Assembly (NCBI GenBank): GCA_964368445.1
Contig: CAYJAY010000002.1
Span: 74,111-138,110, forward strand
Length of the DNA: 64,000 bases
Direction: 5' to 3'
Origin: CAYJAY01 sp964368445
GTDB lineage: Bacteria; Bacillota; Clostridia; Oscillospirales; Ruminococcaceae
Shown: one piece after another, positions 53,916-62,758 of the stretch
Layout of the letters: each line of letters opens with the position of its first letter
Position numbering within the stretch: position 1 is the stretch's first letter
The notes under the pieces: generated by a model
What the model saw: only the letters and a program-made list of their open reading frames with translations
The model's database searches: none
Told to the model about the DNA's origin: nothing
Made by a program: the position numbers and the translations under genes

Positions 53916-53941
53916 TTTCTCCCCCCCCTTTACTTCAATGT

Positions 53942-55189
53942 CTATCTTTTCAAGTTATATAACGCAATCAATATCCACTCAAAACCCAGATAAACAAGCA
54001 AACAAGATATTTTACCCATTAAATTTTGATTGTTGGAAAACCACAGTATATTGCATTTTTTCGTTAAATTTCGCTTTATATCTTTAATCTTTTTAAGATT
54101 TTTTTTTCTGTCAAGGCTACTTGCCGCCACGCTAAAAATCAACGATATAAAAATCTTGTCTTTTTTTTCGCATGTAATAAATTCCGCTTTTTCTATTCTT
54201 TCGGATATCTTGTCCAAAAGACATAGTTTTCGATTTAACGATAAATTTGAATTAAGATATAGCGTGGCTTCCTTTGCCGAATTTTCTATCAGTTGTTGTG
54301 AGGAAATCTTTTGTATAACAAGCTCGATATATTCTAATTTTTGAGTGTCGCTAATTCCGCTTGAAAGACATTCATCTATTAGCTCAAAAAAATAATCCGC
54401 GCTCTCCATCGCTTTAATATATCGTCCAGGCCTTTTTTGCTCAACACAAAGTTTTTTTAGTTCTTCTATCAAGATATCGTTTTGTTCAATTCTGTTTTTG
54501 TTAAAACTGTTTGTTATCGAACCTTCTCTGTCTATTCGGTAGCAATAACCAACATAATCATTTATTACAAACACTCTCTCGCACAACGGAAGAAATCTCA
54601 AGTTTAACTCAAAATCCTCCCTCATGCTCAACTTTTCGTTACAATCTTTTGCCGCAAGCTTTAACAGTTTGGTTTTATATATCTTCGCGCAACGATTGTT
54701 GTTTATCGTTGCGTTCATCTCTACACCATGCTCAAAAAAAGCTTGCAAAACATCTTTTTCGATTTGTTCTTTTGAATAAACTCCGGATTTTTGAAGATAC
54801 ACCTCTTTTTTAATATCGCCAAAACATTCAATAAACCCAGACGTTGCGCAATCGGCAGAATTCTTAGTTATCGCATCATAAAGCTTTTGTGCATAGTCGT
54901 TCAAAACATAATCGTCGCTATCGACAAACGTTACATATTCCCCTGTTGCGTTGGAAAGGCCTGTGAAAACCGCCGCCCGAAGTCCGCCGTTTTGCTCACG
55001 GTGGATAACTTTTATTCTGTCGTCTTGCGCGCTGTATCTGTCACACATTTCAGGGCATCTATCCGGGCTTTTATCGTCAACCAAAATAATCTCTATGTCT
55101 TCAAACGTCTGGTTAATCACCGAATCGACACACTGTTCAAGATAGTTTTCGACGCCATAAACCGGTATGACAAACGATAATTTCGCCAT
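53942..55189 (-). CDS. GT2 family glycosyltransferase 7 (long form)
   Basis: 415 residues. LSFVIPVYGVENYLEQCVDS, VDSDDYVLNDY, and REDFELNLRFL (Arg in place of Gly before ED). NNRCAKIYKTKLL is the shared helix. The tail FSNNQNLMGKISCLLVYLGFE is closest to GT2 number 8. AGGAAAG precedes the ATG. Confidence 0.9.
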   Translation of the reverse strand: MAKLSFVIPVYGVENYLEQCVDSVINQTFEDIEIILVDDKSPDRCPEMCDRYSAQDDRIKVIHREQNGGLRAAVFTGLSNATGEYVTFVDSDDYVLNDYAQKLYDAITKNSADCATSGFIECFGDIKKEVYLQKSGVYSKEQIEKDVLQAFFEHGVEMNATINNNRCAKIYKTKLLKLAAKDCNEKLSMREDFELNLRFLPLCERVFVINDYVGYCYRIDREGSITNSFNKNRIEQNDILIEELKKLCVEQKRPGRYIKAMESADYFFELIDECLSSGISDTQKLEYIELVIQKISSQQLIENSAKEATLYLNSNLSLNRKLCLLDKISERIEKAEFITCEKKDKIFISLIFSVAASSLDRKKNLKKIKDIKRNLTKKCNILWFSNNQNLMGKISCLLVYLGFEWILIALYNLKR

Positions 55190-55226
55190 TCGCTCTTTCC
55201 TCTCTGTTTTTGATTTTCAAAAAAAT

Positions 55227-56501
55227 CTAACTTTTTTTCAACAGACTATAAAATCTATAAAGGTTAATCAAAACACTTTCAAGCCCTATATACAGTAGCC
55301 AACAAGAAATTCTAGCATTTATACTTTGGTTGTTGGAAAAAGATATTATGTTCTTTTTACCTTTTATCTTTTGTTTTATATGTCTAATCTGTCGGGCTTT
55401 ATTTTTTTTACTTAATCCACTTTGTAAAAACAAAAAAATATGTTGAATAAAAATCTTATCTTTTTTGTCTTTTTCAATTTTGTCAGATTTTTCAACTATA
55501 TCCAAAACCTTGTTTGAAAAGTAAATCTTCTCGTGCTCCGATAGATTTGAACCTAAAAAAATCGAGTTAGGCTGTAAAGAGTGTTCAATCATCATATCTT
55601 GTGAAACACCATCGATAGCGCGATTTATAAACTCTTTTTTTTGTTCTTGATCTGTGTCGTTGTTGACACAAAGGCTAATTTCGTGAAAGCTGAAAAGAGC
55701 ATGTCGATACCTAATTGCCCTGCCCTCTCGCCCTTGTTTTTTCGCAAGTCTTTCGAGCTGTTGTGTAAATATGTCGTTTTGGGTCAGCCGTTCGGGGTTA
55801 AACTTGTTTGAAATCGAGTCGTTTCTATCCATTCTGTAATAGTAACCGGCGTAATCTCCAATGACTTGAACACGTTCACAGATAGACAAAAAGATTAAGT
55901 TTATCTCGAGGTCTTCCGCCATTGAAATCCTCATATCACATTGTGTTGAGGCTTGTTTTAAAAAATCCGTTTTGTATAGTTTTCCCCAACGATGGTTTCC
56001 GAATTCGTCCCAAAGGCTCCCCGTCTTTTCATAAAAAAGTTGTAACAGCTCTTTTTCTATCTCTTCTTTTTCAAAAATTTTGTTGTATTTTTTAAAAAAA
56101 ACCTTTTGGTCATTGCCATAATGCTCAATATGTCCCGACGAAACACAGTCTACGCCGCTTTTTATTATGGCTTTATACAACGTATCTACACAATCTTTTT
56201 CCAACCAATCGTCGCTGTCTGCAAACGTTACATATTTTGAAGTTGTCTCTTCAAGCCCTTTAAACACTGCTCCGCGAAGTCCAATGTTTTGCTCCAAACG
56301 CACAAGCTTAATTCGACTGTCGGCTTTGGCATACCTCCTGCAAATTTCTGGGCATCCGTCCATTCGACCGTCGTCGTTTCCGCCGTTGTCTATAAGTATT
56401 ATCTCGATATCTTTAAACGTCTGCGAAACAACCGAATCGAGACATTTTTCAAGATACGGTTCGACATTATAAACCGGTATAATTATAGACACCAACGCCA
56501 T
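55227..56501 (-). CDS. GT2 family glycosyltransferase 8 (long form)
   Basis: 424 residues, the longest of the set. VSIIIPVYNVEPYLEKCLDS, ADSDDWLEKDC, AEDLEINLIFL and NHRWGKLYKT. An insertion in the first nucleotide-binding loop (IDNGGNDDGRMDG, about 39-51) is seen only here. The tail is FSNNQSINARISCWLLYIGLE. AAGGGGAA precedes the ATG. Confidence 0.9.
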   Translation of the reverse strand: MALVSIIIPVYNVEPYLEKCLDSVVSQTFKDIEIILIDNGGNDDGRMDGCPEICRRYAKADSRIKLVRLEQNIGLRGAVFKGLEETTSKYVTFADSDDWLEKDCVDTLYKAIIKSGVDCVSSGHIEHYGNDQKVFFKKYNKIFEKEEIEKELLQLFYEKTGSLWDEFGNHRWGKLYKTDFLKQASTQCDMRISMAEDLEINLIFLSICERVQVIGDYAGYYYRMDRNDSISNKFNPERLTQNDIFTQQLERLAKKQGREGRAIRYRHALFSFHEISLCVNNDTDQEQKKEFINRAIDGVSQDMMIEHSLQPNSIFLGSNLSEHEKIYFSNKVLDIVEKSDKIEKDKKDKIFIQHIFLFLQSGLSKKNKARQIRHIKQKIKGKKNIISFSNNQSINARISCWLLYIGLESVLINLYRFYSLLKKS

Positions 56502-56529
56502 GACACTTCCCCTTATTTTGTGATTTCGT

Positions 56530-57528
56530 TTAACTTTTAAAAATTAATATCAACCGTTCCAACCCTAGATATATCAATATATACGAGATTTTTCCCATTA
56601 AAGGTTGTTTTTTTGAAAACTCTAAAAGATACCGTTTTTCGCTTAACATATTTTTCAAACGTTTAATCGTTTCAAGCTTTTGTATTTTATTATAGTTACT
56701 CTCGATACAAAAATGAATAAGCATAGCGATGTGGCGATTTCTCTCGGCTCCAAGACTTTTACCCTGTCTTTTTTGCTCGTTTGCAATGCGTTTGATTTCG
56801 TCTAACATTCTCATGGTATCGGTTATAAGTTTCTCGCCAAAATTTTTACTCATCGAAGTTTCAACAAATCTGTAAAAATAATTTAACTCATTTTTCAACA
56901 CAACAATCTTTTCGCATAGTGGCAACACACAAAGATTAAGTGTCAAATCCTCTCCCATTGTTATGTCGCTCGGCAGTTGTCTAACAGCTTGTTTTAAAAT
57001 CGAAGTTTTATAAAGTTTGTTCCACCGACAGTTCTCAAGTGGCTCAATCGTTGCTTCCTCTTCAAAAAATCTATCAAAAATTTTCTCGATCGCTCTTTTT
57101 TCCAAAATATGATTTTTTTGAGAACAAAACAGCCTCTTTTTGCCACCTTCATAAAACATCTCAAAACCACATTGAACCATATCGGCGACATGTTGCGTCG
57201 CACAGTCGTATAGTATTTTGAACATTTTGTCGTTTACATAATCGTCACTGTCAACAAAGCCTATAAACTCTCCTTGGGCCATTTCTATGCCATCAAACAC
57301 AGCGGCTCTTAATCCCTCGTTTTGTTTGTTCAAAACCTTTATTCTGTCGTCGTTGTTTGCGAAGTTTTCACACATCTGCTTTGCGTTGCCGCGACTTCCG
57401 TCGTTTACAAGAATTATCTCTATATCTTGTAAAACACCACCTGTAATCGATTTAACGCAGGTTTCAAGATACTGCTCTGTATTATATATCGGCACAACGA
57501 CCGAAACTTTCGGTTTTTTCTGTTGCAT
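56530..57528 (-). CDS. GT2 family glycosyltransferase 9 (short body, long-form tail)
   Basis: 332 residues, first GT2 gene in transcription order. VSVVVPIYNTEQYLETCVKS, VDSDDYVNDKM, GEDLTLNLCVL and CRWNKLYKT. It lacks the extra middle segment of the long forms yet carries their tail (FSKKQPLMGKISYILIYLGLE), so body and tail appear to be exchangeable modules. GGGAAGAG precedes the ATG, 12 bp after the GT-B gene. Confidence 0.9.
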   Translation of the reverse strand: MQQKKPKVSVVVPIYNTEQYLETCVKSITGGVLQDIEIILVNDGSRGNAKQMCENFANNDDRIKVLNKQNEGLRAAVFDGIEMAQGEFIGFVDSDDYVNDKMFKILYDCATQHVADMVQCGFEMFYEGGKKRLFCSQKNHILEKRAIEKIFDRFFEEEATIEPLENCRWNKLYKTSILKQAVRQLPSDITMGEDLTLNLCVLPLCEKIVVLKNELNYFYRFVETSMSKNFGEKLITDTMRMLDEIKRIANEQKRQGKSLGAERNRHIAMLIHFCIESNYNKIQKLETIKRLKNMLSEKRYLLEFSKKQPLMGKISYILIYLGLERLILIFKS

Positions 57529-57540
57529 ATCGTCTCTTCC

Positions 57541-58785
57541 CTAGTTTTTAAAAAATCTTTCGCTCATGATATCCACTGCGTTATTAGTTGTGTGCTCATA
57601 AAACATTTTTTCAACCGCTTCAAAACATTTGGTTGTTCCTTTGTTTTTTATGCAAAATTCATAAGCTTTTTTAACAGTGTCTTCGTTTACACCATCTTTT
57701 TCATAAACCGTTTCTGAAAGACCGTATCTTTCAAGATATTCTAAACAAGGATCGTCGTCTATCTTACAAAAGTTAAGTATCGGTTTTCCCGACGAAACAT
57801 ATTCCAAAATTTTGCTTGTAAGTTGATTGTTTATCTCGTTTCCGATGTTCAAAAGAATATCTGCTCCATTCATGTATGAATACGCTTCGCTTAGCGGAAC
57901 GCTTCCGGTAAAAACCAGCCTGTCTTTCAAAATTTCTTTGTACGGTTGGAAAAAACCTTTTGGAAAGTTGTCATATCCTCCCCCAACAAACGTGAGCTTG
58001 ATGTTTTGATCATCTATATTTTTAAATATATCAAGCAAAAAGTCCGGTCTTCTTATGTTCCAATATAAATTCCCAACAAAGACACAGTTAATCGCTTTAC
58101 CGTTTTGGCTAGTTTGCTTTGGAGGCGTGTCGTTTTTAACAACCCCGGGAAGCGGCACAACGCTAATCTTGTTAGAAAATCTCTCAAACGGTTCGCCCTT
58201 ATAGTCGTCTATCATCGGTATCGATATAAAGATATCTTCAAGTTGCTCGTAAAGTTTTGTTTCTTCCTTAACGTCTTTTGCCGTATTAAAATACAGACTT
58301 TTTGTGTATGGATCGCAAAGATATGCGGCTTTTTTTGCAGTTATGTCGGCATCTGAAAGCGCAAATGACGCTTCAAACGGCGCACTCGCCGCAACGACAT
58401 AATCATAGTTGTTTTGGTTGCAAAGACTTTCGATCTCTTTTTTTAAAACGTCTCGTTCTGGTCCTCTTTTAAGCACCAAAAACTTAAACGCCGAAAAGGC
58501 AAGCGACGGTTTTAAAAGCATCTTTAAAACTATCATCGGCCTCGAATATCCTTTGTTCAATCCGTCCGAGATAAAACGATATACATCCGCTTGGTCTTGA
58601 CAGTATGCGTTATAAAGCATCACACCCTGTGTATATGCTTTTTCGCTTTGCTCGTCATACAAAAGGTCAAGTATACTACAGCTATGTCCTCTTTCGGAAA
58701 AACCTTCGGCAACACGCCTTAAAAGCGTTGCGGTAGCGGCGTTTACTCCGGCGCTTGCACTGTCGACAACAAACAAAATATTCAC
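57541..58785 (-). CDS. GT-B fold glycosyltransferase (GT4-like)
   Basis: 414 residues. An N-terminal Rossmann-like half (ILFVVDSASAGVNAATATLLRR region, about 3-24) and a C-terminal half with CVFVGNLYWNIRRPDFLLD, LVFTGSVPLSEAYSYMNGADILLNIG and KILEYVSSGKPIL, the last being the donor-binding segment of GT4-type enzymes. The sugar is unknown. The GTG start has GGAGG 8 nt upstream. It sits between the epimerase and the GT2 array. Confidence 0.87.
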   Translation of the reverse strand: MNILFVVDSASAGVNAATATLLRRVAEGFSERGHSCSILDLLYDEQSEKAYTQGVMLYNAYCQDQADVYRFISDGLNKGYSRPMIVLKMLLKPSLAFSAFKFLVLKRGPERDVLKKEIESLCNQNNYDYVVAASAPFEASFALSDADITAKKAAYLCDPYTKSLYFNTAKDVKEETKLYEQLEDIFISIPMIDDYKGEPFERFSNKISVVPLPGVVKNDTPPKQTSQNGKAINCVFVGNLYWNIRRPDFLLDIFKNIDDQNIKLTFVGGGYDNFPKGFFQPYKEILKDRLVFTGSVPLSEAYSYMNGADILLNIGNEINNQLTSKILEYVSSGKPILNFCKIDDDPCLEYLERYGLSETVYEKDGVNEDTVKKAYEFCIKNKGTTKCFEAVEKMFYEHTTNNAVDIMSERFFKN

Positions 58786-58879
58786 TTGTTTGTCCTCCTT
58801 AATTACTGCTGCATTCTGTTTGTTTTAAATAGAAACTTCATTTCTTGCCATCTAAAATATTTTTTCAATTAGATATACT

Positions 58880-59809
58880 TTATTGTTTTTTCATGTCATT
58901 AAAAAACCACTCAAGATAGTCTTTCAATCCTTGTTCAAGTTCCACAGTTGGCGAAAACCCAAGTTCCTTTTGAACCTTGTCGATATTTGCTTTACAGTGG
59001 AGCACGTCGGCAGGACGTGTCGGGAGATATTCAATTCCAACATCTTTCCCGCTTATCTCGGTCATCATCTCGGCAAGTGTGTTTATCGTTATGCTTGTAG
59101 CCGAACCAACGTTGTAAACCCCGCTTTTATCTGCTTTTTCTGCCGCTATTATATTTGCCCTAGCAACATCGATTACGTTTAAAAAATCCCTCGTTTGAAG
59201 CCCGTCACCATATATGCCTATCTTTTTTCCTTCGGCTATTCTCTTTGCAAAGATAGGGATTACGTTTCCGTATAGATCAAATCGTTGGTTTTTGCCATAA
59301 ATGTTGAAATATCTCAAACAAACCCCAACTATGTCATATATACCCGAATATGCCAAAATCATCTTTTCCGCCGCAAGCTTAGAAACACCATATGGACTGT
59401 CGGCGTTTTGTGGGTGGTCTTCGTCGATGGTTGGGGTTAAAAGTTCCCCAAAGATAGCGGCAGAAGATGCATACACTATCTTTTTAACTCCTTTTTTCCT
59501 CATACCCTCAAGGATATTAACCGTTCCGATAAGGTTAATCTCGCTGTCTTTCACCGGCTCGTCAAGCGATTTTTGACGTCCGACCGACGCCGCAAAATGA
59601 AAAACCACGTCTTTTCCTTGAAGCGCAGTTTCAACCGCATGTTTGTCGGTTATGTCGCCATTTATAAACTCAACCTTAAGCCCATCTAGATTTTCTTTAT
59701 ACCCGGAACTTAAGTTATCTAATATAGTTACGCTGTGGTTTTGTTCCAAAAGTTGATTTGTAAGATTTGAACCGATAAATCCGGCTCCGCCCGTTATCAG
59801 TGCTTTCAT
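58880..59809 (-). CDS. NAD-dependent nucleotide-sugar epimerase/dehydratase (GalE-like)
   Basis: About 309 residues of the extended SDR family. NAD-binding GGAGFIGSNL (about 7-16), the DNLSSGYKEN loop, SSAAIFGE and the catalytic YGVSK (Tyr/Lys), then RYFNIYGKNQ. It resembles UDP-glucose 4-epimerases and probably supplies UDP-galactose, UDP-GalNAc or a related sugar for the chain. I chose the ATG at 59809 over the TTG at 59821 because it gives the standard MKALITGGAGF start. Confidence 0.92.
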   Translation of the reverse strand: MKALITGGAGFIGSNLTNQLLEQNHSVTILDNLSSGYKENLDGLKVEFINGDITDKHAVETALQGKDVVFHFAASVGRQKSLDEPVKDSEINLIGTVNILEGMRKKGVKKIVYASSAAIFGELLTPTIDEDHPQNADSPYGVSKLAAEKMILAYSGIYDIVGVCLRYFNIYGKNQRFDLYGNVIPIFAKRIAEGKKIGIYGDGLQTRDFLNVIDVARANIIAAEKADKSGVYNVGSATSITINTLAEMMTEISGKDVGIEYLPTRPADVLHCKANIDKVQKELGFSPTVELEQGLKDYLEWFFNDMKKQ

Positions 59810-59839
59810 TTTTGTTTCCAACCTTTCTTGGTGATGTTG

Positions 59840-61186
59840 TTATCTTTTTATAAACATTGAATATGCAATCTTTAATGTCTGCAAAAAACCTTTTGTTTTA
59901 AGCGCTTGAAGCCCGTTCGTGAATAGATCGTTAATCTTGACAAAAGGATTTTTTCTAAGTTTTGTCGCCTCAACGCATACTTTGTTGTATTCACTCAAAA
60001 GCGATTTTACATCGGCAGGTGAAAAAGACATGTCCGATTGAAACGTTCCGATTTTCTCATCAAATTCACGCTTGTTTGAATTCCTTGCAAGTTCTATGAG
60101 ATCTTGCCACCTTTTATATATCGTTTTGATAGAATATCTTTCTGCATTTAAAATGGCATTTTCTCGAAAACTCATCATAAGCTGTTGATCACTTAAAAGC
60201 AAAACAATCTTTTCCGAAAGCTTTTGTATGTCATTTTTTTCAATTATAAATCCGTTTTCCCCGTCCCAAATAATATCCTCAAGCCCCGGAATCTCGGTAA
60301 TGACCGACGGCACACCAAACGCCGCCGCTTCAAGAAGCACCATTGGAAACCCTTCAGAAACCGATGTCAACAAAAATATATCGGAACTTGCGTAATACTT
60401 CTTAACATCATTTGTCTTTTTGATCTTTACGACTGCGCTTTCCGGTATGTTAAACCGCTTTAGCAGTTCGTTTATGCTGTACTTTTCGCCCGTCTCGACA
60501 AACTCTATCTTTTTGTCAAAATCCTCTGCACCCACAAGGGTTAGTGTCGCTTTTGGAATTTGTTTTAAGACAAGCGAAAACGTCTCGATAATTATATCCA
60601 CTCGTTTAATTTGGTCGCAAAGTCGACCAACCGCGACTATGTTTTTTGAAAAAAGTTTTGTATTAAGCTCTGTCTTTGAAATTGGTTGAAACGTTGTTGG
60701 ATTCGGCATTAGTATTCCGTTGTCGTTAAAACAACGATATGTCTTTTCGCCAAACGACGTAAGAAACGACACCGCCAAAACATCTTTTAAACGTGCTATC
60801 CTGTCTGTTCCATAATTATAGTATGGGTTGTCAAACGGGTAAAAGTAGTATTCATGGTTCATTACTAAAACCTTTATACCCTCTTTCAACATCCTTTCAT
60901 ACCACTGTAAAAATGGTGGCGCGATTCCGCTTTGACCGATTACAACCTCGATATTATTTTGCTTTATATAGTCGATTAAAAACTGTTCTTTATTTTTTTT
61001 ATTTGCAACCGAAAAAATATTAACTTTATTTGAAATTTCAAATCCTGGGTCGCCGATTTCAAACAAAACCGCAACCGAAACCTCATAGTCATTTACAAGC
61101 TCGTTGCAGATACTACAAAGCGCCCTTTCGACCCCTCCGGTTATCCATGATATGTTAATAATTAAAATTGACGGTTTTTTTTGCAT
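59840..61186 (-). CDS. GT4 family glycosyltransferase, first gene of the glycan cluster
   Basis: About 448 residues with GT-B fold: N-terminal ILIINISWITGGVERALCSI, middle NIVAVGRLCDQIKRVDIII, and the donor motif SVSEGFPMVLLEAAAFGVPSV (E-x7-E). Retaining hexosyltransferase activity is expected. A basic C-terminal part (about 380-448) may be membrane-associated. The ATG at 61186 is slightly favoured over a GTG at 61207; neither has a strong ribosome binding site. It may start the chain or add the first sugars. Confidence 0.9.
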   Translation of the reverse strand: MQKKPSILIINISWITGGVERALCSICNELVNDYEVSVAVLFEIGDPGFEISNKVNIFSVANKKNKEQFLIDYIKQNNIEVVIGQSGIAPPFLQWYERMLKEGIKVLVMNHEYYFYPFDNPYYNYGTDRIARLKDVLAVSFLTSFGEKTYRCFNDNGILMPNPTTFQPISKTELNTKLFSKNIVAVGRLCDQIKRVDIIIETFSLVLKQIPKATLTLVGAEDFDKKIEFVETGEKYSINELLKRFNIPESAVVKIKKTNDVKKYYASSDIFLLTSVSEGFPMVLLEAAAFGVPSVITEIPGLEDIIWDGENGFIIEKNDIQKLSEKIVLLLSDQQLMMSFRENAILNAERYSIKTIYKRWQDLIELARNSNKREFDEKIGTFQSDMSFSPADVKSLLSEYNKVCVEATKLRKNPFVKINDLFTNGLQALKTKGFLQTLKIAYSMFIKR

Positions 61187-61223
61187 AGCTTCTTTTTTCC
61201 GTTTCACGTCATTATTTTACAAA

Positions 61224-61240
61224 AAGACGCTGGCCGTCTT
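61224..61240 (-). terminator. Terminator-like hairpin in the glycan-operon leader
   Basis: On the minus strand, AAGACG-GCCAG-CGTCTT is followed by TTTG. It lies between the promoter and the first gene, so it may attenuate the operon unless overridden. Confidence 0.5.
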
Positions 61241-61257
61241 GTTTGAATAACTATATT

Positions 61258-61286
61258 ATTATACATTAAAGGGGTTTAATTTACAA
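61258..61286 (-). promoter_or_regulatory. Promoter of the glycan cluster
   Basis: Minus strand TTGTAA (61286-61281), a 17-bp spacer, TATAAT (61263-61258), about 72 bp before the first gene. Confidence 0.65.
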
Positions 61287-61469
61287 CTTTAAGTCGACAG
61301 TTTTTATTTGCCGAACGGTATATTGTATGTTTCAACTAAAAGATATTGTGGCGCTACCAAAAATAAGCAATTTCGACAAATTTATGAAATATGTATAAAT
61401 AGACACAAATTTTATGATATAATATAACTAACAAAAATGTACTGACCTTAGAGGTTTTAATTTAAAATT

Positions 61470-62138
61470 ATGGCTTATGAAAATATATTAAAAATCAAAT
61501 CAAACGAGACTACAACTATTAACATGATAAAACAACCTTCTACTAAAAACACATCAAAGCTCCCCAAAGTTTTAAGTGTTATATCGTTTATCTTAACCGG
61601 CGTTATCGTCTCGGTTTCGGTTTATGGATATTTTGCCGGTTGGTTCGATAGCCTTGAGGATATACAAAGCGCCATTTCAGGCCTTGGAATTTTTGCGCCT
61701 GTTGTGTTTATATTGCTCCAGATTCTTCAAGTTACCGTTCCAATTATACCAAACCCTGTGGTGTCGGTTGCCGGAGTTGCAATGTTTGGGCCTTTTTTAG
61801 GGTTCTTATATAACTATATCGGGGCTTGCACTGGGTCGATGATAGCTTTTTATATAGCAAAAATCTTTGGACCGAAAGTTTTGCCAAAACTTTTCTCTCA
61901 AAAGGTTATCGATCGATATTCTAACTACACAAAAAAAAGCAAAGCTTTAATACCGCTTTTAACTATAGCAACGGCGCTTCCCGTCGTCCCGGACGATTTT
62001 CTTTGTTATCTCGCCGGAACAACACACATTAAAGGTCGTCACTTTTTATATATAACCCTTTTCGGCCGCGCCATCACTATCTCACTATTCAGCATATTTT
62101 TCGGTTATTTCTATAACCAACTTGTAACTATTATTTAA
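61470..62138 (+). CDS. TVP38/TMEM64 (VTT domain) membrane protein
   Basis: 222 residues with a cytoplasmic N-terminus (about 1-32), a first helix (33-55) and the VTT/SNARE-associated domain. Hallmarks are the PNPVVSVAGVAMFGPFLGFLYNYIGACTG-type segment and the downstream AT-ALPVVPDDFLCYLAG loop, with re-entrant helices. DedA/TVP38 relatives are lipid scramblases or transporters, including undecaprenyl phosphate flippases, which would suit glycan lipid recycling; that link is inference. The nearest GAGG lies about 15 nt before the ATG, so the exact start is unsure. It is 12 bp from the next gene. Confidence 0.87.
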   Translation: MAYENILKIKSNETTTINMIKQPSTKNTSKLPKVLSVISFILTGVIVSVSVYGYFAGWFDSLEDIQSAISGLGIFAPVVFILLQILQVTVPIIPNPVVSVAGVAMFGPFLGFLYNYIGACTGSMIAFYIAKIFGPKVLPKLFSQKVIDRYSNYTKKSKALIPLLTIATALPVVPDDFLCYLAGTTHIKGRHFLYITLFGRAITISLFSIFFGYFYNQLVTII

Positions 62139-62149
62139 GGAAAAACTAA

Positions 62150-62632
62150 ATGAAAAAAGTAAACGAATTTTTAAACGTCATCGGAGACCTTCTCGAACAC
62201 CCACTTGTCCAAGAGATGGGCGACATGTCACAGCACACCGACGACACGCCACTCTTACAACATCTTTTATATACCTCGTACATAAGCTATGTCGTTTGTA
62301 AAAAATTAAGATTGAACGCAGTTTGCGCCGCAAGGGGCGCTTTGCTTCATGATTTTAGATTTAAACACAGCAAAGACGATATAAGCCAATTTAAATGGTA
62401 CTTCACACACAGCAGTTATTCACACTATAACGCGACAAAGATTTTTAATCTCAACAAACTAGAACAGGACATTGTTAAAAAGCATATGTGGCCAATGACC
62501 CCACACCTTTGTCCTAGATATCTTGAGTCGTTTGTCGTGTCTTGTGCGGATAAATATTGCGCAGTGGTTGAACTTATGGGTCTTTTCAAAAGAACAAAAC
62601 TTGCGAAAGCGAAAGTTTCCACCTTTGCATAG
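62150..62632 (+). CDS. HD domain protein
   Basis: 160 residues of a predicted HD-superfamily phosphohydrolase. Visible metal ligands: the first His in LLQHLLYTSYIS, HD in ALLHDFRFKH, further His in KHMWPMTPHLCP, and the distal Asp in VVSCADKYCAV. The substrate is unknown. It is likely co-transcribed with the VTT gene (11-bp gap, AAGGAA before the ATG). Confidence 0.82.
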   Translation: MKKVNEFLNVIGDLLEHPLVQEMGDMSQHTDDTPLLQHLLYTSYISYVVCKKLRLNAVCAARGALLHDFRFKHSKDDISQFKWYFTHSSYSHYNATKIFNLNKLEQDIVKKHMWPMTPHLCPRYLESFVVSCADKYCAVVELMGLFKRTKLAKAKVSTFA

Positions 62633-62758
62633 GGCAGATTAAAACAATAAACTAAAACTAAAACAGATAACAATACTTAACTTTTTGTTAACTTTTGTTC
62701 TCTGTTTTTTTGTTATTATTTTATTGTTACAATATTTGATTTTGTTGGAGGTGCTATC

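Noticed and set aside
44035..57528. Integrated mobile element carrying the glycosyltransferase array
   Set aside because: No transposase, integrase, flanking repeat or tRNA gene is visible at either border, so horizontal transfer is possible but not supported by direct evidence.
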